Positions 1-12,185 of a stretch of DNA of 64,000 nucleotides are shown here, piece by piece. Source of the DNA: Sepioteuthis lessoniana. Lineage: Eukaryota > Mollusca > Cephalopoda > Myopsida > Loliginidae. Location: the NCBI GenBank assembly GCA_963585895.1, contig OY757911.1, forward strand, positions 88,619,275 to 88,683,274. Direction: 5' to 3'. The notes under the pieces are model-generated. The model saw nothing but the letters and a program-made list of their open reading frames with translations, had not been told where the DNA came from and did no database searches. The position numbers were made by a program, and so were the translations under genes. Numbering within the stretch: the first letter of the stretch is position 1; each line of letters starts with the position of its first letter.

Positions 1-117
1 CATGTTCACATACCTTATTTAATCACTTTCCTTGACCTGTTCCTTGTCCTCAGAGGTATATAATTGTTTTCAATAAATCTGCACTAAGTGACTTTATAGA
101 TTGCTTAATGTAATGAC

Positions 118-352
118 AAACCTGATTTGGTTTGGTTTCTTTGTTTAATTGTCTACCAATCTTTGATGGTTATTTAATGTCAGTCATTCTCATAGAAGAA
201 GAGTAATAGTACAATTTGGAGGGATAAATGGGTTTGTACTTTTCCCCAAGGGTATCAGTCCAAAAGTGAATGTAATATCACAATTGGAGTTTGAACTTGC
301 TTATTACAGTATTGCTGTCCAGCAAATTAGCCATTACCCCATAGGGACTTCT
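118..352 (-). mobile_element. SINE family B copy, minus strand
   Basis: Read on the minus strand, this starts with a tRNA-like head ending in a degenerate B box and finishes with the tail 'GGTTATTTAATG...TTTGGTTT' (as seen on the plus strand), shared by every family B copy in the window. The middle holds the family's 'ACTTTTGGACTGATACCCTTGGG' segment. It is short, noncoding and diverged. Confidence 0.65.
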
Positions 353-404
353 CAATGATAAAACTAATACCCTAAAGAGGTTTCAATTATTATGAGTACA
401 TAGT

Positions 405-628
405 GTTTGCCAATGACCCAGGAGACCTAGGTTCAATCCCAGGTTGAGTCATACCAAAGACTCAAAAATGGTACTTGATACTAAGCATTATAAGGTATGG
501 ACCAAGGGTAAAGTGGGTCAATCCTGGAAAAGGTGTGGCACCCTCCCCTACACCTTGGTGTTGTAGCTATTGAAAAGGGAGCCTTCGGGTCACCCTCGAC
601 TACAGTCGCCAACTTCACTTACTTACAT
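405..628 (+). mobile_element. SINE family D copy, plus strand
   Basis: A tRNA-like head (B box near 'GGTTCAATCCC') is followed by the family D body: 'AGACTCAAAAATGGTA', then 'ACACCTTGGTGTTGTAGCTA', then the end 'GTCGCCAACTT'. The same string recurs at 868, 2094, 9984, 34310 and 62786. It is noncoding and presumably transcribed by RNA polymerase III when young. Confidence 0.75.
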
Positions 629-867
629 AATAAAATTAATGAAATATTTGTCTAGATGTTTTAGTGAGGGTTTTCAAATATTCAATTTTTCTAAATATAT
701 AATATGTAGACAATAGGACTCTAAAGGTTCATATCAATCAACATAGAATGCAAAACTATTTTATTCCTATCAATATTAGACCATATAAACTTAATATAAA
801 TGGTCAAAACAGACTACTGATACTGGAAGCCATAATTTAAAAAAAAAAAGACATTAGATAAAATACT

Positions 868-1146
868 ATGTAGTAAGTAAAGTAAAGTTGGCGACCATAG
901 TCGAGGGTAAACCGAAGGCTCCCTTTTCGATAGCTACTACACCAAGGTGTAAGGGAGGGCGCTAATCCTTTCCCTAGATTGCTCTACTTTACCCTTGATC
1001 CATACCTTATAATGCTGAATGTTAAGCAAGGAGGCATCAAGTACCATTTTTTGAGTCTTTGGTATGACTCGACCTGGGATTGAACCCAGGTCTCCCGATC
1101 CTTCAACAGATGATGATTCTGGGATCAGGCATAGTTTTGGCACCAA
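868..1146 (-). mobile_element. SINE family D copy, minus strand
   Basis: This is the reverse complement of the copy at 405-628 and is nearly full length, running from 'AAGTTGGCGACCATAGTCGAGG' through the tRNA-like B box region 'GACCTGGGATTGAACCCAGG'. A short ORF here only reads through repeat sequence. Confidence 0.78.
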
Positions 1147-1387
1147 TGCATCATTACCTCAAATTTAGAATATGCCAGCAGTATCTTACCACTTGACTAT
1201 TGGTTTTACATCTCATTATGGGAATGCTAAATCAAGATGCAACCTCTTCATATAATCCTTTGTTGTATTCATGACTTTCCTGTAATAAAAGGTTAATTCA
1301 GTAATGTAAGATTTGAAGTAACTGAGAATGACACATCATTATGTAGAACAAGAAAAAAAACTTTTCCTGAAATTCATATGAATTCAT

Positions 1388-1622
1388 ATTGGTTCAGTTT
1401 AATGGCATATCAACCTTTGTGGGTTATTTAATGTCAAAGCCATCCTTGTAGAAGATCAGCTGTGATACTACTTATCTTATAGTTGAAGGTGATAAGGTGG
1501 TTCACACCTTTCCCAAGGGTATTCATCTGAAAGTGAATGTAATAGTGTGACTGGAATTCAAACTTGCTGGCTACAAGGCTGCTATCCAGCACTTTAGCCA
1601 TTACACCATCGGGACTCCCTAT
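1388..1622 (-). mobile_element. SINE family B copy, minus strand
   Basis: It carries the family B tail ('TATCAACCTTTGTGGGTTATTTAATG') at its left end. The tRNA-like head is at the right, with 'GAATTCAAACTTGCTGG' (B box) and 'GCCATTACACCATCGGGACT' (A box side). It is diverged but complete. Confidence 0.72.
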
Positions 1623-2093
1623 CTCATGTGAAGTCAGTGTACAAGATCTTAATGATGAGTCATTAACTCAGTGATGTTAAATCTGTATGATGAGATAATA
1701 ATGCCATTATAAAGTCGAGATAAGTCTACATAGTTCAAGTTCAAACAACTAATCCTTTAAACTGGTAACCCATACCAATAATCAAAAGAGTCCTGTGTAC
1801 TGTGGGGAAACTCCTGACTCTGGATTACTTAAATTGATTTACAGTCTCAGTATGAGAATTACGCTGTTATTGACACAGGAAACCAATTTTTTTTTCTAGA
1901 TGGTTCTGTATTAATTTCTGATGTTATACTATCTCTGCACAGTAAGTGAATATTTAATTTCTTTGTAACATTGTAACAATTGTATGGTCTTTCACAGCTG
2001 TTACAAAAGTTTTCTAATGTCATTCAAACTTTCCTGAATGTTTCTAGTAAATAGTATTATATACACATTCAGCTGCAAACAAAACAACAGCTA
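1623..2093. other. AT-rich unique DNA
   Basis: I see no repeat family, coding signal or RNA gene in this stretch. Confidence 0.5.
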
Positions 2094-2198
2094 ATAAGTA
2101 AAGTAAAAATGGCGACCATAGTCGAGGGGGGACCTGAAGGCTCCCTTTTCAATAGCTACTACACCAAGGTGTAGGGGAGGGCACAACTTCTTTCCCTA
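2094..2198 (-). mobile_element. SINE family D fragment, minus strand
   Basis: Only the 3' part of family D is present ('GGCGACCATAGTCGAGG' to 'GGTGTAGGGGAGGGC'); the tRNA-like head is missing, as in a 5'-truncated retroposed copy. Confidence 0.7.
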
Positions 2199-2504
2199 AA
2201 TATACGAACTCAAATGACATATTATTGCAAATAGTTTACATTCATCTTAAATACATGAAAATAGTAATTTGAATTTTCAATGGAAGAAATGCTGAAGAAA
2301 AAATCTTAGTATATCAAAGTTTCTCTGAATTCAAAAGCAATAGCATCTCAATTTTACCCTTGGAAATGACAGCTGATGGTTAAAAGGAAATTTTTGACAA
2401 TTTCTATACAACCTTAAACCTAATATTCATAGACTTTTGTGACAAAAAGAAAATCAGTAAAAAAAGTCAAAAACCTTCTCTGTTAATTATTGTCTGATTT
2501 TAAC
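2199..2504. other. AT-rich unique DNA
   Basis: Nothing recognisable is seen here. Confidence 0.45.
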
Positions 2505-2662
2505 AGTATGTCAACATATCTCAGGTCATTTTATGCCTAGAAGTTTGGGAATTGCATCAATTGCATATTCATATTCACATTTTTTGTGTAGTTGTTTAAG
2601 AGTTTTTTTTGCATATGGTCATATTAAATATGAATAATTCTTCAATAGATGGGACCATAACA
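2505..2662 (-). repeat. Family C2 repeat, 3' tail fragment, minus strand
   Basis: It matches the tail of the C2 copies at 22498-22912 and 54966-55345: 'GTTGTTTAAGAGTTTTTT', 'GCATATGGTC', then 'CAATAGATGGGACC'. Only the tail half is present, so the copy is truncated. Confidence 0.6.
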
Positions 2663-3511
2663 AGTATTACCCCTTTACTTTATAAAACCATTTGTAAACA
2701 TAAAAAAGACCTCTTAAGAAACAACTATACAAAATATGTAAATAATGTACATAATTCCTTAACAGGAAAAAAGGTTTTAAAAGGATTTTTACTGAATCTT
2801 TAAACATTTTTCTTTGAAATTATATCCTCTTGTTACATAATCATAAAATGTTATTTTGAAAAATAAGCAGGAATATTATCTCTCTGTAAAATGAAATAAG
2901 GTAACAAGCTGATTTTTGCCTCAAAATACTCAACATTTTAATTTAAAAAAAAATTATATGCCAATTTTTCAAACGTTTTTTACATAAAGTATGTACTTTC
3001 ACATTTTTCCCAACTTTTTTAAATTGATTATTATTGGACATCTGCATTCGTTTTTTTTTTTTTTTTTTGTTATGATGGTAAATATTTAAAAAATGAAACG
3101 TTTGTTACAACAGATATTTAAAAAGGATAAAAAGGCATAAAAATATGAAAGCAAATATTGATAGAAACCACAGTTGTCATTATGTGCATTTTTCATTTCT
3201 CTATCAATGATCATTCAGTTAATAGGTGTACAATATTTTTTTAAAGTATGCAATTGTTACATTCTGCAGACACAGCTGGTGATAGGAAGGTGATTTCATT
3301 CACATTTCCAAGAAGCAGTTAAGCTGCAATCCAAGATTGTCCTCAGTCACTGAAGAGCAAGAAGGGTAGGTAACTCTTCTTGACAAAGACTATAAATAGA
3401 AAAATATCATTGTTATACATAAGATAAAACTTATTAATGAATCTTTGTTGGCATCCTTTTTATATGAGGCAGACCATATTCCTCTGTCAAGTCTGCATAT
3501 TGTTAAGTATG
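2663..3511. other. AT-rich unique DNA with poly-T tract
   Basis: This interval is AT-rich and contains an 18-base T run at 3051-3068. I see no coding signal. Confidence 0.5.
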
Positions 3512-3942
3512 TATAGGGTATCTCAACAAACATGGAACTCATGTGACTACTAATAACTCTAAAAATAATAATGTTATGTTCTTTTTTTGCTTCAGATTGG
3601 AAAATAGTATACTATAACAGCTATTAATCCTTGATAACAATGCCTTGGACAAGAGAGGAAAAAATATTTTGCTTCACTACTTATTTGTAGACAAAATCAT
3701 TCAAAAGTGTCTCAATAGATGCAACTCATTAATATGATAATGATTTATTACTGAAACAAGAAACTCCAAAAAGTTTCTATGTCCGGAAAGCTGATATAAT
3801 TACGATTGAAAAACATTGATATGATGTTTCTAGCTCAAAGGATACATTTTTTATAGGACATGTTCCAAATGACTACTATTGCGCTTGTCTCAGTAATAAA
3901 TCATGATATTAATGGGTTGCATCTATTTTGAGACACCCTGTA
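3512..3942. mobile_element. Foldback DNA element (MITE-like)
   Basis: The outer ends are inverted: 'TATAGGGTATCTCAA' at 3512 matches the reverse complement of the last bases, 'TTGAGACACCCTGTA', ending at 3942. Inside, 3702-3760 forms a second inverted repeat with 3884-3942; the arms are about 58 bp, roughly 85-90% complementary, with a spacer of about 120 bp. TA at both ends fits Tc1/mariner-type integration. It has no ORF, so it would be non-autonomous. It may be one element, or a short palindromic element beside a second terminal inverted repeat. Confidence 0.6.
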
Positions 3943-3974
3943 AAAAACACTAGGGAAGAAAATATTTGTATTTA

Positions 3975-4190
3975 CTAAGCTTTGTTTTGCTTAGTTTGGC
4001 AGAGAGACCTCGGGTTGCTTACTGTACCTACAATACTTAAGTTGTCCCCCATCTAAGTAGTGGGCAGATTCATTATTGCTTAGCTTTGTGCTTAAAAATT
4101 AAGCAGTTTATATCTGGCACAAAGGCACCTAGTGAAGATCAAACTAACTACTTTGTAGTGATTGGTCTGTGAGACTATATGGGGATTTTA
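3975..4190 (-). mobile_element. SINE family E copy, minus strand
   Basis: It shares 'GCTTAGTTTGGCA', 'GGCACCTAGTGAAGATCAAACT' and the region around 'TTGTAGTGATTGG' with the family E pieces near 13822 and 33085. It appears to be a degenerate tRNA-like SINE. Confidence 0.45.
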
Positions 4191-6762
4191 CAAGCTTTTG
4201 AGAAGGTAATGTAATGTAAAACAAAGTTGACAGAAGCTTAAGAAAGATTTAAATCAGAAAAAATGCTTTATTTATAGTTTAACAAGTATTCTCATAAACT
4301 GAAAAAAATGTACAAGATTTCTTGTGTATGTTTTTAGGAAAGAATTACACAAAACTTCCTTTGTACACTTTATAGAGTTCATAGGTAAATTAATAGGTCA
4401 TCAAAATAAAGTTTTTGAAGGTATCAAAGAAAATTGACTGATTTTGAGGTGAAAAAAGGTTTTTTCTATAATATCAAAAGGTGAAAGTTGAGTTAAAGAT
4501 GAAGGCCTCTAGAAAGTTGAAGATTTAAAGAAATATTTCAGTTTGGTATGTAGTAGTAGTAATTTAAAAAAATCTATATAGAGAAGATTTCTACTGTTTC
4601 TTTAACTTTTGAAAGTTCTTTTTCTTCTGCTTCTGTAGTTATTGTTGTAGATGATGATGACCCAACTTTCTTGTCTGAAGCCTTTTCTTCAACCTTGTAA
4701 ATATGTATAGCAATTTCAACTCCCATGCAATATTTAATGCCATGTCATTTTTTTGAATACCTACTTAGAATACATGACTTGATTCCAATTTCAATTTCGT
4801 GCTTTTTTTTCTTTTACACATAGGCAACTGAAAATAAATTTATATACATTTTTTGTTAACTTCTGGTGTCTCTTTTGGTAGGTCATACAGCTTTAAAAAT
4901 GTTTTGAGCTTTTTTGATATTATTTTAGTTTTATCTAAGAATTTATATATTCATTTAATTTATAAAATCTTTTAAAGTTTAAAATATTTTATCTTTTATA
5001 GTTTTCATAACTAGATTGCTAACCATTACATTATGATTAGGTGCCAAGGGAATAAAACATTCTTGACTTACAATCTTAAGTCAATCTTGTATAAAATATT
5101 AATTTCTCTCTGCAATTCCAACATTTTACAGTAATTCAAAACTTTAGTTTTTAAATAATTTATATCCAAGGAAATTTTAGATGTTCAATAAAAAATTAAG
5201 TTATGTACAAGTCTTGTTAGCATTATACAAGTTGAAATGCCATAAAACCGCATTAACTTGTCAGGCATCTGGTAATTTTTTATGAAATCAATATTAATAT
5301 TACCTGAAAATATCCAGCCATCAACATTTTTTCTTCAAGTAATTTTTTAATAGAGATCATAAGGCTTACATATTGGATTAATTTTAATAAACACATTCTG
5401 TAGTTAAGTCTTTGTTTGTAAATTTTCATTGATCCAGGATGGAATTTGATTTGCTTTGTATGCTTATCTTAGATAAAATTTCTCTTTTTCTTTTAAAGTT
5501 TTTGATCAAAATATTCTTGTTTTAATTCACAGCACAACATGGAGTATATATAAGGAAGGTACTGAATGAGTTTTTGACTATAAAAGCAATCATGGAAAGT
5601 TGACAAGCAAAAGCTCCTCATTCATCAAAAAGATTATGAACATTACAAAACAGAATAATTTATAATCCTGAAAGACAATTAGGTGATAAGCATGAGTGAT
5701 ATTTTTTCCCTTATTTTAATTTCTTCAAAGATATGTCTGTAGAAAAATTACTCGAAATTCAATTCTATCATAGATTAAAAAAATGTATGGTTGATAAAAT
5801 GAGAATAAATATTAATCTATTGTAACTCAATGTATACCAAAAATATTTTATGCAGTTATAAAATATCATGTAGAAGCAACTTAGAGAAAACTTTTGAAAA
5901 TGCTGTTTTGTTTGTTGGTCTTCCATATTAGATGAAGTTATTTCTGCTAAATTTTCATGTTTGTTTTTTGATCATTAAAAACCTATCCATGTTTATATTT
6001 TCCTATCTATTGAATTAAAATAAAAAACTTATTCCTAGACACTCAAAAGTGTATTATAATCTAATACAACAAAGGGATTAAAAATAAAACTATATTTGAT
6101 TTAAAAAAAAAAAATCTCTACATTCATAATAAAGGAAGTTATTCTAATCTTATACTCAAACTTTTGTCATGTTTGTTTTTATTTCACTTTCGAAGTGCCT
6201 TTTTCTTGTAAATTAAAAGTACTAGCATTTTATACATTTTCATGTTGTTATATTTATCACCTATTTTATATGTTGTCTATTTCATAAATAAAGTATAGAT
6301 TTTAAATACACATTTGATATATTTTGGAGAAGATATCATTGTATGATTGCAACATATATAAAATTATCAATTAAGTTAATTATAATTATTTTATTATACT
6401 TCAAGGAGGTAACATTAAGAGAAAATATGGGAAATAATTCAGAAGTTATAATCTGAAATTTGGAAATAAGATACTATTTTTATTCCATGAACTGTTCAGA
6501 AAAGCATACCCATCTTTGTTTTGACAATTTTTCGATTGAGACAGCTTTACTAAAGTGTATACCGTATCTTTTGAAGCTATTTCAAAATATGTTTTGTTAA
6601 GAGGGAAGTTATTTTGTTGCATATTGACCTTTGACAGCCCTGTCAGTTGAGGATTTCTTAACAGGATGTTCCAGCCATGTAAACAAGAGAACAACAGAAG
6701 TAGATCAAGTGGGTTGAGAACCAGAAGAGGAATCAGAAGGAACCTGTAGGCATTATGAATAT
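4191..6762. other. AT-rich DNA, mostly featureless
   Basis: This is a long AT-rich stretch with no repeat family that recurs elsewhere in the window. One charged reading frame on the minus strand (4576-4740) is listed separately. Other short ORFs look like chance. Confidence 0.5.
4576..4740 (-). pseudogene. Possible decayed coding segment
   Basis: Reading the minus strand gives about 50 codons without a stop. They are rich in Lys, Glu and Ser and include 'KVEEKASDKK' and 'TTEAEEKELSKVKETVE', then a stop. The composition is unlike the surrounding AT-rich noise, where frames are full of Phe, Leu, Ile and stops. There is no convincing start or splice site and I do not recognise the protein. It could be the C-terminus of a decayed gene or a chance low-complexity frame. 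Confidence 0.25.
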
Positions 6763-6782
6763 TATATATATATATATATATA
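6763..6782. repeat. (TA)n microsatellite
   Basis: A run of about ten TA dinucleotides lies just before 'CACACAAATACCC'. Confidence 0.9.
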
Positions 6783-7284
6783 CACACAAATACCCATAGA
6801 CAAGCAGTCAGTCAGGTTTGGAGAGTAGTCAGCAAATGCCCGGGGGGTGGGCAGGTGGTCCCTGAGGGCCACTGTCTGAGAATCTCCTGTCAAAAAAGCA
6901 AAGACGTAAGGCTCTGAATATAGATTCACAACATGGTTAAGAAACGTGTCAATATATCAGTCCTCCTTCAGCCTTAGTCCAAGTCCTGTATCTGAGTCCT
7001 TTGTCTCTGTCTCCCACTCACACTTAAGACCAATTTCGACTCTTTCGAGTAATAAAGAAGAGAATTATATTTTTATAAACAAATGTTATGGACTCTTCAT
7101 TCCTCCCTTCCATCTTCATTGGTACATAAATTGTGATAATAAATTTAAATTATAAATGAGATTCAAAGATAACCAGTTATGTCATAAACCTGAAGAAAGC
7201 TTGAGAGCACACTGGCTATTGAAGATATTCATATAAATCATAGAATAAGTTGCCAAACTTATCCCTGGTCATTTTTTTATCTTA

Positions 7285-7605
7285 CTTCCTACACAACCTA
7301 TATAAGTATGTTTTTACCTAATCCCTACACCACAGGTAGGATGTGACTAAAGATTAATTTAAGGGGAGTAAAGCTGGTTTGAATTCAGTTTTCCTTCTCC
7401 TATATTAGTCGTCTAACCAATGCCAAAGAACACAGTCTGCCCTACTATTTACCCATTGCTGCAGGAGAGAACAGATGGGTTCATGCCTTTCCCAAGGATA
7501 TTAGTTTGAAATGAAATGAAAACAGCTTTGTCCAGGATTTGAACTTTGGTAGCCAATTCCATTTCCTTTGACAATAAAGATTATGAAATGAATGCCTTAC
7601 ATAAG
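7285..7605 (-). mobile_element. SINE family A copy, minus strand
   Basis: Read on the minus strand it runs from the tRNA-like head ('TTGTCAAAGGAAATGG...') through 'AGCAATGGGTAAATAGTAGGGC' to the 3' end, where the plus strand reads 'TACCTAATCCCTACACCACAGG'. It matches the many other family A copies, with an older, diverged head. Confidence 0.7.
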
Positions 7606-7740
7606 AAAGTAAATAGCCTGACATGTTATTAGCTGAAGTTTTATCTAAAATTTTCACTGTATAATGTTTGATCTTTGTGATTAATATTCACCACTGACTT
7701 AAGTGCAATGACAAGAAGAGAGATTATATTGAAAAATAGA

Positions 7741-8187
7741 TATTAGTTTGATTTGATTTGGTTTGGCATATCAACCATTGTAGGCTATTTAATGCCAAAT
7801 CCTGTTTTTATATATATTAGATATATATGATTTGTAAACATAACTCTTCAAAGATAAATGGTTCCCAGTATTACAATGTATCACTAACAATTCAATTAAA
7901 CATCAGTCATTTGTTTACACACAGTTAAATTATCAAACAATTCTAACAATTCAATTTAGCATAAGCCATTTGCACTCAGTTTAAATGTCAAACAGTTCTA
8001 TTTGACTCATAGATATTAGGTGCTACACTCCAGGTCAGAGTGAAACTGGGAGCAATGGCAATGAAGGGTTACTTTGTATTCCACAAAGCTCCTACTGTCA
8101 GATGGTTTAATGTCATATCAAGACCCTCGTTGGGGAAGTCTTACCCCTCTGTAGTCATGTATTCTTCAGACCCAGCCAACTAGGCTG
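7741..8187 (-). repeat. Family C repeat, minus strand
   Basis: The shared 3' tail ('GGCATATCAACCATTGTAGGC') comes first on the plus strand, then 'CAGTTAAAT...AACAGTTC' subrepeats, then the head 'CCAGGTCAGAGTGAAACTGGGAGCAATGGCAATGAAGGG' to 'CCCAGCCAACTAGGC'. No reading frame spans it, and it lacks an obvious tRNA-like head. Confidence 0.7.
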
Positions 8188-9882
8188 GAAAATAGATATT
8201 AGTAACATAAAATACTTGCTTTTACATCCTTAGGCTATGACGCTATTGATGTCCCCATATAGAAAAAGGGAGATGCCACCCAATTCTGGAATAGTGTCAC
8301 TCTAATTAGCATAATTGACAGGGATTCTATTGAAAAATAAGGAACCTGCAAGAATCAGCATATATGATTTCATTAAAAAAACATTAGTAAAACAGTAGCC
8401 TAATTAAGGATATTAATACTATGTAGGCTGAACTAAAAGAAAAAGGCTTTTGCAAAATGTCAAGGGGACATTACTCCAAAACACTATAACCTATCTAACA
8501 TGTGATACATTTCACAAGGGTAGACTTAAATGCTTATACATGAGAAGAAAAAATAAAACAAAACACTCTTTAGTTCGATACATAATAGCAGAAATACAGC
8601 TACAGATAAGAACAGAAAAACTCAGTCAAGAAAGATAGTACCATTGTCATAATAGGAACACTTTATGCAATTGAATGAGTCTGCGAAAAGTATGACAATA
8701 TGACATAGTGCTCAGAATACATCAGTAAAACAGGACCAATAAGATGACTGGATGAATTTATTAGAAGAGCAGAGTAAAGGAGTGGGGGAAAATTACTGAA
8801 AGTAGTCAAGAATTAAAAAAAAATGGAAACATCCTGAAGTTGCCTTTAAAATATCTGAATGCAAATATCTTTGGGGGGAGCATAATTTCCAAGATTTATG
8901 ATGTGGTCTCCATCAAATATATAAGAAATATACACTAGTCAAAAACCACAACAAATACAGCTTATAATAAATTCAATTGTAAAGTCTTTTTTAAATGACA
9001 TATTTTTAAAGATAAAAATAGCCAATTTTTTTATAGTGTACCTAACCTAAATTAAGTTGGGTTTGCCTCATTAAATATGATCTGTTTCTACAAATACTTA
9101 ACACTCAAGTGACATTTATTCCTACTTATATAGATTAACTTATAGCAGAAACACTGATATAAAACCCATTCATATAAATGTGTCTTAAGTTTCACTTTTC
9201 CCTTTCAAGTTTGATATTTATAAGTAAAAAATGTAACTCTAAAAATCAGATTTTGATATCAAACTCCAACATCTGGTATCTAATTGGCTTGTGTTTTGCC
9301 TGTTCTACTGTAGCCTGTATTTATTTTGTCTACACTCTTTCTCCAGTAAATAACTTATATTACCTGTACACTTATGGTCTTTAAATGGCTAATCTAAGTC
9401 AGTTACTGATGGAATATTTTGAGAGACTGGTCTTTACTACTTGGTGTCAGCCCAAGTTTTGATTTTCTTATTAAAAAAATCTTTTTATTCTAAGTGATGT
9501 AGTGCTTTCCAGTTTAAAATAATTTTTTTTTTAAATACAAAACTTATATAAAAAAAAGATGTTATATTTCAGATTTAGATACACAAAATCAAATTTTAAA
9601 ATCTGTTATATCCAAGTTCCTTCAAGCAAGAAAAAATACATCAAAACACTTATTTTCTGTTAATTACATTCACATTTCAACTGAGAGGATATTTTGAAGC
9701 AGTTCAATTTTAAATTATTTTAGAAAAAATTTTACTTGCTGATTTTAATAAAGGACATCTGATCATGGTGTAATTTATAAAGGTAGACCTGCAGATCAAT
9801 TATCCTTAAACAGTGAGCTTGATCCTCACTAGGTTCCCCATAGTTGTGGTCTTGAGCAGAATCTAAGCTACACTTAGTTTCA
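8188..9882. other. AT-rich unique DNA
   Basis: I see no repeat family and no coding signal; ORFs in the 60-70 codon range are consistent with chance. Confidence 0.5.
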
Positions 9883-9983
9883 GGTGCTTCAAATTGTACA
9901 ACAGTTAGCACATTAGACTAAGAGACTGTTGTCAGTGAGTTTCTCATGGGGTACTTCATACTTCTGACCTTGTACTAAACTCA
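9883..9983 (+). mobile_element. SINE family E-like fragment
   Basis: It contains 'CAACAGTTAGCACATTAGACTAAGAG', then 'TCAGTGAGTTTCTCATGGGG' and 'CTTCATACTTCTGACC', resembling the head of the family E copy at 27005. It lies directly before a family D copy. Confidence 0.4.
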
Positions 9984-10218
9984 CCAATGGCCTGGAAGAC
10001 TGTGGTTGAATCCCAGGTCGAGTCATACCAAAGACTCAAAAAATAGTATTTGATGTCTCCCTATTTAACACTCAGCATTATAAGGTACATATTAAGGGTA
10101 AATTGGAACAATCCAAAGAAAGGAGTAGTGCCCTTCCCTATACCTTGGTGTAGTAGCTATTGAAAAGGGAACCTTTGGGTTGCCCTCAACTACAGTCGCC
10201 AACTTTACTTACTAAACT
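9984..10218 (+). mobile_element. SINE family D copy, plus strand
   Basis: It carries the tRNA-like B box region 'GGTTGAATCCCAGGTCGAG', then 'AGACTCAAAAAATAGTA', 'ACACTCAGCATTATAAGG' and the 3' end 'CTACAGTCGCCAACTTTACTTACTA'. It is full length. Confidence 0.78.
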
Positions 10219-11272
10219 AAACTAGGCTTAATGACTATTACTATAAAAAATAAGTCATAGAATAATTTCCTTTGTTTATTGTAACAGGAAAATTTTGAAA
10301 ATAATAGCTCAATTGTTAATTAGAATTATAAGATTTGCTGATGACAATCTTGTGGCATTTTTTTCTAATAATGCTATAAATGATTTTTTAATCAATTGCA
10401 TCTCCACATATTCACCTTTTTCTTTTTAGTTACACTACTCACAAAAAGAATTTTTAAAAGATTTATATATAAACTAGTTGCAGTTAAATCAGTACCTATC
10501 ATAGGGATGTTTATCAAGTCAGTCATACAGGTCATTACTAGTGACTTTTATTATCACTGCGTGTCCTGCATCTTATGTCACTGTTAAACCCAGTTGAGAT
10601 TTTATATATGAGCATTGGCATGGAAAATCAATCTTCTTTCTTTACAACCATTCAAAAACTAGATAACACACTCTTATTATATATTGCCTTATTTTTTTTT
10701 ATAATATTTAGATGTTTTCATATACACATACACTCTGTTATGAGTGTCATTCAATAAATAAAGTGAATTTTCCCTAAGGAGTTGGCAATAGGAAGCACTG
10801 TTTAGTCACACCTTTTTCAAGGAAATTGATAGTGAAGGGTCTTTTCATGTCCCAGGGAACTGTCTGTACAACCTTCTGCAACTGGAACTTTTACTTTACC
10901 AGAGTTTCCACTCTATGGATTGTATTTTTGACTTGGAGAGACAACTCATTTTTAACCCATTTGTAATGATTTTTTTTTTATTATCTAAAACATGCTTCTC
11001 TATACACATTCATTCTTCTGTAAAGTTCACATAGTTTGTATTTCTTAACGACTAAAAGTTTTGATAGACTTCTTTTCTGTTGGATCGTCATTTTGAATAG
11101 CCTCAAAACAAATATTTTTGTAAGATTGAAATAATTTTTGTTCTAAACTAATTCCAAACAATGAGGAGTTAACATTTATGAAAAATTCTGAAAAAAATTG
11201 TTATTTGCAAAAAATTCCCCTAATTTAATGAATAACCTTTGCCCTTTGCAATGTTTATATATATAAAAGAAT
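10219..11272. other. AT-rich unique DNA
   Basis: Nothing recognisable is seen here apart from chance ORFs of about 60 codons. Confidence 0.5.
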
Positions 11273-11545
11273 TTGCCCATTGTGTAATGGTTATCATTGG
11301 AAATAGACACAGTCATCTAAGTTTAAATCCTAGATGAGACTGTTTGCATTTCACATAGTGCTAATACCCTTGGGAAAGATATGAATCCAACTATTCTTCC
11401 TTGACCGATGTATGGGTAAGTAGTAGGGCAGAATGAGTTTTTTAACTTTGATATGGAAACCAGTCAAGTAGGAAAACTCTGAATTCAAACCTGTTTAACT
11501 CTGTTTAAGAAATTGACCTTGTGTCATATCCTGGTCATGTGACTC
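11273..11545 (+). mobile_element. SINE family A copy, plus strand
   Basis: The tRNA-like head has an A box ('TTGTGTAATGGTTATC') and a weak B box ('AGTTTAAATCC'). The family body follows: 'TTTGCATTTCACATAGTGCT', 'AATACCCTTGGG', 'GACCTTGTGTCATATCCTG'. Confidence 0.78.
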
Positions 11546-11755
11546 TTCCTTCCATCATGCCACCACTCAATTCACATGGCATTTCCACTGTCTTTTGTTT
11601 ACCTTAAGACACAGGTGCATCCTGTTTTGATATCCATGTAACTGTCAAAGGTCAAATATCTAACACTAGTTTTCTAACACTGGGTGACACTTTTCAATCT
11701 AAAGTCCCTTGGTAATCTTTTGATTTCATGATTCTTTTGGTAGGTTATTGTTATT

Positions 11756-12185
11756 GGTAATTGTTTAATGGCATATCAACCCATATGGATTATTTAATAT
11801 CAAATCTTTCTTTGTTGTATATATGTCATTTGTTGGCAAATAGTTGGTTGGTAAATATTTGGCTGGTTGGTGTTTTATGGCATATCAACCTGTGTGGGTT
11901 ATATAATGTCAAATCCTGTTTGTATATATATGATTTGTCAATGAATAGTTTGTAACTTTATTTTTGAAATGAGTTGCTAGAGTTCATTTGTTTGCACACA
12001 GTTAAATCATTATAAGTATTCATATCTAACAGTTATAATTTTAGTTCATATTAATCATTTATTTGTACACTGTTAAATGGTTTCAAGTATTGCTATTTGA
12101 CATGAGTCATTCTATTTAACAAATATTCCTATGTAATATAGATAATTTGTGCACAGCTGTATGGTTTCAAATAACTAATAATAAT
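11756..12185 (-). repeat. Family C repeat tails, minus strand, two partial copies
   Basis: The tail string 'GGCATATCAACC...GGTTATTTAATRTCAAATC' occurs at 11770 and again at 11879. The second is followed by subrepeats built on 'TTTGTTTGCACACAGTTAAAT'. The heads are missing. Confidence 0.6.
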
